The notes beneath the pieces were generated by a model that was not told the origin of the DNA, searched no databases, and was given only the letters and a program-made list of their open reading frames with translations. This document shows positions 33,515 to 42,814 of a stretch of DNA of 64,000 nucleotides, piece by piece. A program made the position numbers and the translations under genes. Origin of the DNA: SZUA-430 sp034440175 (GTDB taxonomy: Bacteria; Pseudomonadota; Alphaproteobacteria; Micropepsales; Micropepsaceae); the NCBI GenBank assembly GCA_034440175.1, contig JAWXBO010000136.1, positions 1 to 64,000 on the forward strand, given 5' to 3'. Numbering within the stretch: position 1 is the stretch's first letter; each line of letters begins with the position of its first letter.

Positions 33515-35470
33515 ATGCGCGACAAACCCTGGATTTTCCGAACCTACGCAGGCCATTCGACGGCGCAAGCCTCGAACGCGCTTTACCGCGAAAACCTGTC
33601 GCGCGGCCAGACGGGCCTGTCAGTCGCCTTCGATCTGCCGACCCAAACCGGTTACGACAGCGACGATCCCAAGGCCAAGGGCGAAGTCGGAAAGGTCGGC
33701 GTGCCCGTCTCGCACCTGGGCGACATGCGCATGCTGTTCGACGGCATCCCGCTTGCCACCATGAACACCTCGATGACGATCAATGCGACGGCACCCTGGC
33801 TGCTCGCGCTTTATATCGCCGTCGCCGATGAGACCGGAACGCCGCGCAAGGACCTGCAAGGAACGACGCAGAACGACATCATCAAGGAATACCTCTCGCG
33901 CGGCACCTATATCTATCCGCCAAAGCCGTCGCTGAAACTGACCGCCGACACGATCGCCTTCACCTACCGCGAATTGCCGAGATGGAATCCCGTCAACGTC
34001 TGCTCGTACCATCTGCAAGAAGCGGGCGCCACGCCGCTGCAGGAAATCGCCTACGCGCTTGCGGCCGCGACAGCGATCCTCGACGAAGTGAAGCAAAGCG
34101 GCCAAGTGCCCGACGCCGACTTGGGCCGCGTCTTCGGCCGCATCTCGTTCTTCGTCAATGCCGGCATCCGCTTCGTGACGGAGACGTGCAAGATGCGCGC
34201 CTTCACCGAGCTTTGGGACGAGATCGGCCGCAAACGCTACGGCGTGACCAACGAGAAGGACTTGCTGTTCCGCTATGGCGTGCAGGTGAACTCGCTTGGA
34301 CTCTCCGAACAGCAGCCCGAAAACAACGTCTATCGCATCTTGCTCGAAATGCTGGCCGTCACCCTGTCGAAGAACGCCCGCGCCCGCTCGGTGCAATTGC
34401 CCGCCTGGAACGAAGCGCTCGGCCTGCCGCGCCCCTGGGATCAGCAATGGTCGTTGCGCGCCCAGCAGATTCTCGCGCTCGAGACCGACCTGCTCGAATT
34501 CGGCGATCTCTTCGACGGCTCGCCGGTGATCAAGGCGAAAGTCGATGAACTCAAACGCGAAGCCCTCGCCGAACTCGCCCGCATCGACCAAATGGGCGGC
34601 GCGATCAAGGCGGTTGAAACCGGCTATATCAAAGAACGCCTCGTCGAATCCAACGCCGCCCGCGTGGCTGCGATCGAGTCTGGCGATCAGACGGTCGTCG
34701 GCGTCAACGCCTACAAGGAAACGGCGCAGCCGGGTTTGGCGGGCGGCGCCTCGTCAGTAATCACAGTCGATGTTTCCGCCGAACTCGGTCAAATCGAACG
34801 CCTCAACGCCTGGCGCAAAGCGCGCGACGCCAAAGCCGTCGCCGCATCGCTCGACGAACTCCGCCTCGCCGCATCCGAAGGCCGCAACATCATGGAGCCC
34901 TCCATTGCCTGTGCGAAGGCCGGTGTCACGACGGGCGAGTGGGCGGGCGAGTTGCGCAAAGCCTTTGGCGAATTCCGCGCCCCCACCGGCGTTGCCGTCG
35001 AACCGCGCCTGTCGAACGACGAAGCCATCGGGCGCTTGCGCGAAAAAGCAAATGCAGTGGCCCTCCGCCTCGGCCGCGCGCCGTCATTGCTGGTTGCCAA
35101 ACCCGGCCTCGACGGCCATTCGAACGGTGCCGAACAAATCGCCTACCGCGCCCGCGATTGCGGCTTCGCGGTCGTCTATGACGGCATTCGCCTGACGCCG
35201 GCCGAAATCGCCAAGGCGGCAAAGGAAAAGCGCCCGCACGTCATCGGCCTCTCGATCCTCTCGGGCAGCCACAAGGAACTCGTCGCCGAAGTCATGCGCG
35301 AACTGAAAGCTGCAGGCCTCGCCAACATCCCCGTCATCCTCGGTGGCATCGTCCCCCCCGAAGACGAAGCCGCGCTGAAAGCGCTTGGCATCTCCCGCAT
35401 CTACACACCCAAGGACTTCGACCTCAACGCGATCATGGGCGACATGCTGAACATGGCTGGGAACTGCTGA
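33515..35470 (+). CDS. ecm: Ethylmalonyl-CoA mutase
   Basis: Adenosylcobalamin-dependent isomerisation of ethylmalonyl-CoA to methylsuccinyl-CoA. About 651 residues from the ATG at 33515 (RDKPWIFRTYAGHSTA), a typical N-terminus. Substrate-domain segments SVAFDLPTQTGYDSDDP and TMNTSMTINATAPWLLALY are followed by the cobalamin domain with the DxHxxG motif in KPGLDGHSNGAEQIA and later GLSILSGSH and GGIVPPED. Partner of Ccr upstream. Its codon use is markedly more GC-rich at third positions than most neighbours, which may reflect expression level. The longer in-frame extension upstream is not conserved. Confidence 0.94.
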   Translation: MRDKPWIFRTYAGHSTAQASNALYRENLSRGQTGLSVAFDLPTQTGYDSDDPKAKGEVGKVGVPVSHLGDMRMLFDGIPLATMNTSMTINATAPWLLALYIAVADETGTPRKDLQGTTQNDIIKEYLSRGTYIYPPKPSLKLTADTIAFTYRELPRWNPVNVCSYHLQEAGATPLQEIAYALAAATAILDEVKQSGQVPDADLGRVFGRISFFVNAGIRFVTETCKMRAFTELWDEIGRKRYGVTNEKDLLFRYGVQVNSLGLSEQQPENNVYRILLEMLAVTLSKNARARSVQLPAWNEALGLPRPWDQQWSLRAQQILALETDLLEFGDLFDGSPVIKAKVDELKREALAELARIDQMGGAIKAVETGYIKERLVESNAARVAAIESGDQTVVGVNAYKETAQPGLAGGASSVITVDVSAELGQIERLNAWRKARDAKAVAASLDELRLAASEGRNIMEPSIACAKAGVTTGEWAGELRKAFGEFRAPTGVAVEPRLSNDEAIGRLREKANAVALRLGRAPSLLVAKPGLDGHSNGAEQIAYRARDCGFAVVYDGIRLTPAEIAKAAKEKRPHVIGLSILSGSHKELVAEVMRELKAAGLANIPVILGGIVPPEDEAALKALGISRIYTPKDFDLNAIMGDMLNMAGNC

Positions 35471-35976
35471 TCTGAATGAAGTCTACCTTGGAGACGAGGG
35501 CGATTGGTGCCTTGACGTCTTGCATGCGTTAACCAACGCAACAGCAGAAATTCGAGGAAGCGGATATGATTCTCGATTTCCCGTGCATGTGTACATGATT
35601 AGGATTTCCGCCAATTTCTAAATTTCAAATTTCTGCCCATTTGGCCAGGAAATGGCTGACTTACTGTGGTTTTTGATGATTTTAATTTAGCATGCAGCAA
35701 ACATGCACGCGAAACGCCGAAGGCGGAAGCCGATTGCCGCGCCAAGCACGCACAAAACCAAACCGCTCCATAATCGCTCCGGAGCGGCGCAGTGGTGCCT
35801 ATTCAATTTTCAAGTCGCAGCTGAACGCCAGCCTTTAGAGCCAGAGTTAGAAGTCAAGAACATATATAGAACATAACGCCGCTCGTCAATGGAAAACTCA
35901 AATCCCGCGCGGGCGACCTGAAATCCGCGATCCAGTTTGCGCAGTCATCGGATCATGGGCGACATTCTGGGCACTG
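35471..35976. other. Gene-free, AT-richer spacer after ecm
   Basis: About 500 bases with no recognisable coding region; base composition drops below that of the flanking genes, with runs such as GATTTTAATTTAGC near 35675-35690. A short palindrome CGCTCCGGAGCG occurs near 35770. No tRNA, insertion-sequence ends or direct repeats flanking the segment were found. It separates conserved metabolic genes from the accessory HNH gene. Confidence 0.45.
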
Positions 35977-36282
35977 TTACAGTTTCGGTAGGGCGGCACG
36001 AACTATCTCCGCCACGGTATCGCGACCAACCCCGCGCCGAGCACAGTATGGCGAAGATAGCCAATCGGCCAACAACCGCGCACCCTTGCTGGAATTGCAC
36101 GTACGACAGCAAAGAGCGATGTTCTCCCGCGTTATGATCCGAGCGTCGTTGATGATGTGCTCCCAGCTTGGCCTAGCCCCGGTCCCGGCGGCGGACCCAA
36201 AAACCACTCTGCAATAGATGCAGCCGGTGTCTCGCGCTCGTACCTCGCTCTCAAGCCAAGCGGGGATGTTCCAACGGTTCAT
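35977..36282 (-). CDS. Small HNH endonuclease-family protein
   Basis: 101 residues from ATG at 36282 (MNRWNIPAWLESEVRARD). The HNH zinc site is visible: RDTGCIYCRVVF with a CxxC pair, SWEHIINDARI with the His/Asp core, and ENIALCCRTCNSSKG with the second Cys pair. Such proteins may be nucleases of mobile-element or defence origin; no partner toxin or restriction gene is next to it. It lies in a lower-GC spacer between ecm and a glycosyltransferase. Confidence 0.7.
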   Translation of the reverse strand: MNRWNIPAWLESEVRARDTGCIYCRVVFGSAAGTGARPSWEHIINDARIITRENIALCCRTCNSSKGARLLADWLSSPYCARRGVGRDTVAEIVRAALPKL

Positions 36283-36449
36283 ATGCGATATGCTCCCCCG
36301 GATGCTGACGGAGTCTATTATGCCGAAGGGGCCAAAAGGCCAAAATCGCCCCGCTGACGTGATGTAACAGTGCCACATTCTGAACACGGTAGAATTGGTA
36401 GTCTCAGCAAACTGGATTGCCCCATGCATGCTGAATATCTCATCACCAA

Positions 36450-37340
36450 TTGGACAGAGCAGATCAACCGTTGACCGCAGATTCCAATCAACTCACCTAC
36501 ATCACCACCTGCAAGGGCAGGCTTTCTCACCTGCAACAAACGCTGCCCCGGATTGCCGCTCAAGCCGGTGTCACCTGTGTGGTCGTTGACTACGACTGCC
36601 CTGACGGAACGGGGGGCTGGGTGCGTGAAAAATTTCCGCAGGTGAAGCTGGTTCAAGTTGAAAATGAGCCCGGCTTCAGCGCGGCCCGCGCCCGCAATAT
36701 GGGTGCGAATGTGGCTGCAACTCCTTGGTTGGGTTTTTTCGATGCGGATATTCTGCTTGACCCGAAATTTGCATCCAAAGTGTTGCCAGTTTTGAAACCC
36801 GGGCATCATTACCGGCCCGACCCGCTCACGCGCCAAACATGGGGATCGTTTATCTGCAGGCGCGAAGATTTTGAAACCGTCGGCGGCTATGACGAAACCT
36901 ATTTTGGTTGGGGCGCAGAAGATGACGATATCTATGACGTCATGCAAATGCGCAACATCAAGCGGGCGGCATTTCCGGCAGCCCTGGTGTCGGAACTTCT
37001 CCATCCGGACGAGATGCGAACACGATTTCACTCGCTCGAAATGGCCCAAAGTCATCGCATCAATCAATTCTATAAACACATCAAACTTGACGCGATGCGG
37101 ATTCTCCAAGGCACACTGCCTGAAGAACACCGCCGCCGGATCTACGGCCTGGTCTCGCAATCAGTGAAGGCGCTTGAACTGGACCCCGCGGCACCAGCCA
37201 TTGTGAACATCGACCTGCCGCCGCTTCTGATTTCGCCCCCACCCGCCGATCACCCTCTTCCGGACGCAAAGGCCGCCAGAATCAGACGCAGACTTCAGTA
37301 CAAGCTGGATCTCAGTATACGAAGGGCAGACAATTATTAA
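36450..37340 (+). CDS. Glycosyltransferase family 2-like protein with galactosyltransferase C-terminal domain
   Basis: About 296 residues. GT-A fold features: ITTCKGRLSHLQQTLP at the N-terminus, VDYDCPDGTGGW, the DxD motif in GFFDADILLDP, and the C-terminal acceptor-site GWGAEDDDIYDVM as in PF02709. Sugar and acceptor unknown. No ATG at the N-terminus; TTG at 36450 or TTG at 36474 are candidates, with weak ribosome sites. The last four bases overlap the convergent AbgT gene. Confidence 0.72.
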   Translation: MDRADQPLTADSNQLTYITTCKGRLSHLQQTLPRIAAQAGVTCVVVDYDCPDGTGGWVREKFPQVKLVQVENEPGFSAARARNMGANVAATPWLGFFDADILLDPKFASKVLPVLKPGHHYRPDPLTRQTWGSFICRREDFETVGGYDETYFGWGAEDDDIYDVMQMRNIKRAAFPAALVSELLHPDEMRTRFHSLEMAQSHRINQFYKHIKLDAMRILQGTLPEEHRRRIYGLVSQSVKALELDPAAPAIVNIDLPPLLISPPPADHPLPDAKAARIRRRLQYKLDLSIRRADNY

Positions 37341-38890
37341 CCGCCGCCAGGAACGTACAAACTCTCCACTCCCGGCCCGAACGGCAAGCCGAGCGAAAAC
37401 CACGCAATGAAGAATGCGCCCGAGGCCAAAAAGAACGCCACCGTATAGGGCAGCATCAGCGCGACCATCGAGCCGATTCCATAGTCGGGCATATATTTGC
37501 GCGCCATCACCAGGATCAGCGGGAAATAGCTCATGAACGGCGTGATCATGTTGGTTGTCGAATCGCCGACCCGGTAGGCCGCCTGGGTTGCCTCCGGCGC
37601 GATGCCGAGCAGCATCAACATCGGCACCAAAATCGGCGACAGGATCGCCCACTTCGCCGACGCGCTGCCGATCAACAAATCGCACCCCATCGCAAGCAAG
37701 ATCACGGCCACGAGCAAGATCACTGGCGCGCCTTCGAGGCCTGCGCTTTTCAATGTCTCCGCGCCCGATATGGCCAGCAGGCTTCCCATATGCGACCAGC
37801 CGAACAAAGCCACGAACACCGAAGCAAAGAAGACAAGCACCAGATAAGCGCTGATCTCACCCACGCCTTTGCCGGCCAGCACAACGGCGTCCTTGTCGGA
37901 CTTGATCGAGCCTGCGCCCACGCCGTAGCCGATGCCACAAGCGAGAAAGACAAGGAACATGATCGCCACCATCGACTTGAACAACGGATCGAAAGACCCA
38001 TCGTCGCCGCGCAGCGGCGATCCAGGTTCCCACGCGAGCAAGGCCACGAGCGCCAGCACCAGCAGAAACCCGACGCCCGCAAAGCGCAGACCTCGCGCCT
38101 CGCGTCGGTCTTGGTCAACGTCGAGCGGTGGAGGCGCGACTGGCACCCATTTCGCCCCTGCATTCAAACGCGGTTCGACGATCCACTCGCACACCAACGT
38201 GCCAACGATCACATAGACCGGTACGATGGCTGCGAGAAAATACCAGTTCGCCGTGATCTCGACCGTGTAGCTTTTGTCGATCAACTGCGCCGCCGCCTGC
38301 GTCATGCCCGACAAAATACCGTCGCCCGGCGTAATGGCGAAGTTCGCGGCAAAGCCTCCTGCGACGCCGGCAAAGGCGGCCGACAAACCGGCAACCGGAT
38401 GCCGCCCGCTCGACGCAAACACCACCGCCGCTAATGGAATCAACACCACATAGCCCGCGTCCGACGCGATATTGGCTTGCACGCCCGCAAACACAATCGT
38501 CAGCGTCATCAGGGGCTTGGGCACCGCGCGCACCAGTCCTTTCAGCGCCGCCGCGAAAAATCCTGCGCGCTCGGCCAAACCCGAGCCGATGATCACCACC
38601 AAAACAATCCCCAGCGGCGGAAAGCTCGTCAAAATCAGCGGCAACTCGACGAACAGGCGCCGGATTTGCGCCGCATCGAACAGGCTCACCGCCGCAACCG
38701 CCTCGCCTGTCGCCGGATTGATCGCCGAGGTCCCATGTCCGGCCAGAATGGCCGACAAAACCATCACGATCGCGATGGAAATGATAAAGAGCGTAACGGG
38801 ATCGGGCAGTTTATTCCCTGCTGTTTCGATCGAATTGAGAAACCGCAGCAATCGGCCGGGTTTCGCTGCGCCTTTGTCTGCGTCGTTCAT
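37337..38890 (-). CDS. AbgT family transporter
   Basis: 517 residues, about 11-13 membrane segments. Family marks include GSGLAERAGFFAAALKGLV, ANIASDAGYVVLIPLAAV, AGGFAANFAITPGDG and SASAKWAILSPILVPM, with the late YRVGDSTTNMITPF. AbgT in E. coli imports p-aminobenzoyl-glutamate; other members export sulfonamides. No folate or aminobenzoyl hydrolase gene is adjacent, so the substrate is open. Confidence 0.9.
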   Translation of the reverse strand: MNDADKGAAKPGRLLRFLNSIETAGNKLPDPVTLFIISIAIVMVLSAILAGHGTSAINPATGEAVAAVSLFDAAQIRRLFVELPLILTSFPPLGIVLVVIIGSGLAERAGFFAAALKGLVRAVPKPLMTLTIVFAGVQANIASDAGYVVLIPLAAVVFASSGRHPVAGLSAAFAGVAGGFAANFAITPGDGILSGMTQAAAQLIDKSYTVEITANWYFLAAIVPVYVIVGTLVCEWIVEPRLNAGAKWVPVAPPPLDVDQDRREARGLRFAGVGFLLVLALVALLAWEPGSPLRGDDGSFDPLFKSMVAIMFLVFLACGIGYGVGAGSIKSDKDAVVLAGKGVGEISAYLVLVFFASVFVALFGWSHMGSLLAISGAETLKSAGLEGAPVILLVAVILLAMGCDLLIGSASAKWAILSPILVPMLMLLGIAPEATQAAYRVGDSTTNMITPFMSYFPLILVMARKYMPDYGIGSMVALMLPYTVAFFLASGAFFIAWFSLGLPFGPGVESLYVPGGG

Positions 38891-39216
38891 CCCAACCTCT
38901 TAACAGAGTTGCCCTGCCTGGAAATGTTAGCCGCGTTTTGGAGAGGCGTCAAAGTTCAAACCGGGCTCACACACGCAAGAGCAGTCGTCGAATAAAATAG
39001 TCGCGGTCATCATTCTAGCTCGTAACAAGCTCTGCGCTTCTTTTCCCCAAGGTTGGTCGAATTGATCCCACGCTAACGTGTGTCCGAGTTGCCGCAAATA
39101 AATTTCGCCAAATTGTTGCCACGATTCCGGCACAATCTTGGAACTAACCTCTGAGTAGGGGCAATCCGCCTCGGTTGCGTGCCGCAGAACGCGTCACATA
39201 ATGGGGACAGAACGTC
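38891..39216. other. Intergenic spacer between AbgT and membrane/VWA module
   Basis: No well-supported gene. A 68-codon minus-strand frame (38927-39133) has a protein-like composition (QQFGEIYLRQLGHTLAWDQ) but no start signal or relative that I recognise. The plus-strand end holds GGGGACAG seven bases before the ATG at 39217, a good ribosome site. Confidence 0.4.
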
Positions 39217-40272
39217 ATGGCTCGGTTGGGTTCTGCAAAGTCATTCGATGCCAATGACAATCCTACCAACCGTGCGTTTAATTGGGGCCGCAAGGGCGTA
39301 GAGATCGAAACGCCGCTGTTGCGCAACTGGCTTGGCTGGCACACAGAAAACAGCCTTCAACTTCGCGTCGACAATCTGAAGCGGCGCGTCTATGGCTCCG
39401 GTGCTTTTTTCCACCACGGTTCTGGCATAGTCCTGGGCTTGTTCGTCTTCATCGCGGCGCTGATCGTCGATTACAATATCATCCATGAATTTTGGACCCG
39501 CGCTCTTTCAAATGAATTCGGTGAAGTTCCCGCAGGATTAGCCAACACGGTCGCTGCGAAATCCATGCAGGTTTTGTTCGGAACCCTGGCAATTCACTAC
39601 CTGATTACCAACATTGGCCACGGTGGGCGCATCGCCTATTCGCTCCTGATATTTGCGATAACTGCGGTCATGATCATCGGAATCGGGTTATTGTGGGCGA
39701 ACAATTCTCTGCCGCCCGGCTCGCAAGTTTTCGGCTTCGATGTCAATCAATCGGCCCAGTCGGTCAACGAATTCATGAAGGGCTTGGGTGTGAAGCCACC
39801 ACGGGCAGCTGCCATGCCGGCCGAAATCAAGGCACTCAAGAAATATGAGCTTCTCATCTGGTTGTTTTCTCTCGGCGTGATCTTTCTTGTGGTGGCCTCC
39901 ATCGGCGCCATGGCGCTTCATTCGGCGATGCGCGGCTTCACCGGCATGACCGGCGGCGCGCTCTACGACAACCACAAAGAGGCCCGCCACGGCAACCGCA
40001 TCCGCGACGATCTCAAACAAGCCGAGCTCGATCTAAAGCTCTATCAACGCGATGAGAACGCGTTTGCACGGGCCAAGGTGTCGGAGTTTGTTTCTGTCTA
40101 TACCGAAGGTGTCGTCACCGGCGGCTATCGGAATGGCCGAAGATCGCGCCTTCTCTCCAAAGCCAATGCCGCAGCCCAGGAAGTCGCTCAGGAATGGGGT
40201 AGCTCGTCGTCCTCGGCAGGAAATGTCGACAATCTCGAAGACTATCGCCGCAAAGCCGCACAAGCTTCATGA
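39217..40272 (+). CDS. Unknown multi-pass membrane protein (first gene of a two-gene module)
   Basis: 351 residues, not recognised. Predicted layout: a polar 65-residue N-terminus, hydrophobic helices around 68-90, 115-135, 140-163 and 213-236, then a charged helical C-terminal tail (RDDLKQAELDLKLYQRDENA) ending in a Ser-rich segment. ATG at 39217 with a strong GGGGAC ribosome site. The next gene starts 24 bases downstream and encodes an exported protein with a VWA-like metal site, so the two are probably co-transcribed and may form a complex across the inner membrane. Confidence 0.6.
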   Translation: MARLGSAKSFDANDNPTNRAFNWGRKGVEIETPLLRNWLGWHTENSLQLRVDNLKRRVYGSGAFFHHGSGIVLGLFVFIAALIVDYNIIHEFWTRALSNEFGEVPAGLANTVAAKSMQVLFGTLAIHYLITNIGHGGRIAYSLLIFAITAVMIIGIGLLWANNSLPPGSQVFGFDVNQSAQSVNEFMKGLGVKPPRAAAMPAEIKALKKYELLIWLFSLGVIFLVVASIGAMALHSAMRGFTGMTGGALYDNHKEARHGNRIRDDLKQAELDLKLYQRDENAFARAKVSEFVSVYTEGVVTGGYRNGRRSRLLSKANAAAQEVAQEWGSSSSSAGNVDNLEDYRRKAAQAS

Positions 40273-40296
40273 CCTTAACTGCTATTGGATAGAACC

Positions 40297-41010
40297 GTGT
40301 CACTCATGCGCTCATTGATGTTATTGCCCGCAGCCGTCTTTGTCGGCGGCCTTGCGTTCCTTGCCTCGAACGCCACCGCAAACATGCCGCCCGCCCCATA
40401 CACCAACCCGCCACGAACCCTCGTGATTGGCATTGACCTCTCAAGTTCAAACCCGCTCATTCGCGACAGCGCGTTTGCCCAGCGGGTCGCTGAGCGCATC
40501 AAGCCGCTCATTTCCGGTCTTGCCCCGCACTCGCGAATTATTTTTCGCTCATTCGGGGCCTACAACTCCAGCGCCAATTCGCCATTGACGATCGACATCA
40601 CCATCGCCCCGAAAACAGCACGCGCCGAAGACATGGCAAATCTCATCTCCAGCGTAATTGCCGGTGTCCCCCGCATGGTCCAGCAAGGCCGCCTCCAGCC
40701 GCAGCACGCGACGAATATTGTACCGTTCCTCTTGAACATGGCCAAGATCGTCGACTGCCGCGCGATGCCCACCCACGTTATTCTAGCAAGTGACGGGGTC
40801 GAAGACTCGCAGGTCGCAAATCTCACCCGCCGCAATGCGACGCTACCAGCGCCGCCATCCGCACCGTTTCCTGGTTGTGAAGATCTCCAGATCCTGGGGA
40901 TAGGGCGCGGGCTGAATTCACCCTCAGACACCGAACGTCTACGTGGCGAGTGGCATTATTGGTCGCAAGCCGCAGGCTTCAAAGGCTTCATCGGACTGAA
41001 CGACTGGTAA
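40297..41010 (+). CDS. Exported protein with VWA-like (MIDAS) domain
   Basis: About 230-237 residues. A signal peptide (MRSLMLLPAAVFVGGLAFLA, cleaved near ATANMPP) is followed by a strand LVIGIDLSSSNP with the D-x-S-x-S of a von Willebrand factor A metal site. Later comes THVILASDGVEDS, matching the second acidic MIDAS position. Two cysteines (VDCRAMP, PGCEDLQ) could pair in the periplasm. Start is GTG at 40297 or ATG at 40306. The final 23 bases overlap the convergent GluQRS gene. Function unknown; its pairing with the membrane gene upstream suggests a shared role. Confidence 0.62.
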   Translation: MSLMRSLMLLPAAVFVGGLAFLASNATANMPPAPYTNPPRTLVIGIDLSSSNPLIRDSAFAQRVAERIKPLISGLAPHSRIIFRSFGAYNSSANSPLTIDITIAPKTARAEDMANLISSVIAGVPRMVQQGRLQPQHATNIVPFLLNMAKIVDCRAMPTHVILASDGVEDSQVANLTRRNATLPAPPSAPFPGCEDLQILGIGRGLNSPSDTERLRGEWHYWSQAAGFKGFIGLNDW

Positions 41011-41866
41011 GCCCAAGCAGCTCATAAACCTGCACAACACTCATGCCTTGCGCACGCAATTGGCGCAGGCTTGTGGACTGATCACGCTTTGCCAGCCGCT
41101 TTCCAAACTCATCTCTTACCAGGCGGTGATGATTGTAGAGCGGCGGCGCCAAGCCCAATAACTCCTGCAACAACCGGTGCAGATGCGTTGACGGAAAAAG
41201 ATCGTCGCCCCTTGTGACCATGGTCACACCCTGGATTGCGTCATCGACGGTCACCGCCAGGTGATAACTCGCCAACGCGTCTTTTCTCGCCAATACGAAA
41301 TCGCCATAAATCTCCGGGCGCACATCGATGCGGCCACGCTCCCCGTCGGGTCCCGCGCCCAGCTCTTCAAATGAAAACGCATGCCCAACAATTGCTCGCG
41401 CCTTCGCGACATCCATCCGCCAGGCATGCGCGTCACCGCGCGCGATACGGTCATGGCGAAACCCAACGCCCAATGACTTGCAGGTCCCCGGATAGAGTGG
41501 TCCTTCCGGACCCTGCGGCGCACCAACACTGGCAGCGAACTCAGCTTCGATTTCCTTGCGGGAGCAAAAGCAGGGATAGACACAACCCAGCGCTTTCAGT
41601 CTTTCAAGCGCCCGGTTGTAGTCACTGAAATGCCCGGACTGACGGCGAACCGGTCGCTCCCATGTCAAGCCAAGCCACTGCAGGTCCTCTTCAATCGCGA
41701 ATTCAAACTCGGCTCTACACCGCGCCAGATCGGTGTCTTCAATGCGAACGAGAAACTTGCCGCCCGTGTCCACAGCACCCGCCGCCGCATAGATCGCGGC
41801 ATAGGCGTGACCCAAATGCAAATACCCCGTTGGGGAAGGCGCAAACCGCGTGATATGGCCACTCAT
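40988..41866 (-). CDS. gluQ: Glutamyl-Q tRNA(Asp) synthetase
   Basis: A truncated glutamyl-tRNA synthetase paralogue that attaches glutamate to queuosine at position 34 of tRNA(Asp). 292 residues, with RFAPSPTGYLHLGHAY (HIGH-like), VRIEDTDLARCR and the modified KMSKS region GKRLAKRD. It lacks the anticodon-binding domain, as expected. Cysteines of the zinc site are in YPCFCSR and YPGTCKS. Single gene; the stop overlaps the convergent VWA-like gene. Confidence 0.92.
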   Translation of the reverse strand: MSGHITRFAPSPTGYLHLGHAYAAIYAAAGAVDTGGKFLVRIEDTDLARCRAEFEFAIEEDLQWLGLTWERPVRRQSGHFSDYNRALERLKALGCVYPCFCSRKEIEAEFAASVGAPQGPEGPLYPGTCKSLGVGFRHDRIARGDAHAWRMDVAKARAIVGHAFSFEELGAGPDGERGRIDVRPEIYGDFVLARKDALASYHLAVTVDDAIQGVTMVTRGDDLFPSTHLHRLLQELLGLAPPLYNHHRLVRDEFGKRLAKRDQSTSLRQLRAQGMSVVQVYELLGLTSRSVR

Positions 41867-41936
41867 GTCAACGCTCTAGCCCATTTGGTCCGCTCCACCT
41901 AGACTGAGGGCGAACGCCATCGCCTTGGAGCTTGAA

Positions 41937-42638
41937 ATGACACTGCAACTTAGCGGACCGCGCCTGCCCGCCGCGTCCGGCACCGCCGATCGCCTCGTTA
42001 TTTTCTGCCACGGTTACGGCGCCGACGGCAATGATCTGATCGGCTTGGGCAAACACTGGCAGCGCCTGCTGCCGACTGCGGCCTTCGCCTCGCCTCACGC
42101 GCCCGAGCGCTGCCCCGGTTCCCCTTCGGGTTATCAATGGTTCGGCATCACCCGGATGCAGCCCGATGAGATGCTGCGTGGAGTGGAACGCGCCAGCCCC
42201 ATCCTCAACGCCTACATCGACTCCGAATTGCAGCGCCTGAACCTCGACGCCTCGCGTCTGGCGCTGGTGGGCTTCAGCCAGGGTACCATGATGTCCCTTT
42301 ATGTCGGTCTCCGCCGCCAGGTCGCGCCGGCCGCCATAGTTGGCTTCTCGGGCGTACTTCCCGGACCCGAAAGACTCCCGGCTGAAATCATCTCTCGTCC
42401 GCCCGTACTTCTCGTTCATGGCGACGCCGACCAGATGATTCCCGTCCAAGCCATCCATGCCGCCGTGAATGGCCTCGGGGCGGCGGGCGTTTCCACGCGC
42501 TGGCACATCTCGCGCGGCATCGGCCATGGCATCGGGCCTGACGGACTTGACCTCGCCGGCCGCTTCCTGGCCGATGCATTTTCCGGAAAGCTGACAGCAA
42601 AAGCGGATGCCGCCCCCATGCCCGTCACAGGCGAGTGA
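41937..42638 (+). CDS. Phospholipase/carboxylesterase family alpha/beta hydrolase
   Basis: 233 residues: oxyanion region FCHGYGADGNDLIGL, nucleophile GFSQGTMMSL, the Asp in VHGDADQMIPV and the His in RGIGHGIGP complete the triad. Members hydrolyse short-chain esters or lysophospholipids; no natural substrate can be assigned. ATG at 41937 (MTLQLSGPRLP) preferred; an ATG at 41925 is in frame. Confidence 0.85.
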   Translation: MTLQLSGPRLPAASGTADRLVIFCHGYGADGNDLIGLGKHWQRLLPTAAFASPHAPERCPGSPSGYQWFGITRMQPDEMLRGVERASPILNAYIDSELQRLNLDASRLALVGFSQGTMMSLYVGLRRQVAPAAIVGFSGVLPGPERLPAEIISRPPVLLVHGDADQMIPVQAIHAAVNGLGAAGVSTRWHISRGIGHGIGPDGLDLAGRFLADAFSGKLTAKADAAPMPVTGE

Positions 42639-42814
42639 CGACACCGTCACAGCCGCGTCATGGAACAAATGCTAGTTTTCCCGCCGAAATTCCCATTCGG
42701 TTGCGTGATGTTGGCTCCATAAGATAGGTTGCACCGGAATGGGCGCCAACTCCATGGCGCCACACGAAGAAAGGAGCGCGCTTTCAGGCATCGCGCACAA
42801 AAGGGTCAAGTGCT

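Noticed and set aside
33620..34591. Minus-strand frame inside ecm
   Set aside because: It mirrors the GC-rich codons of ecm; no domain is seen and no start signal is present.
38927..39133. 68-codon minus-strand frame before the membrane/VWA pair
   Set aside because: The composition is protein-like but there is no ribosome site or known relative, so it is mentioned only in the spacer entry.
41868..42668. Minus-strand frame opposite the esterase gene
   Set aside because: It is a shadow of the alpha/beta hydrolase, with low-complexity residues and no motif.
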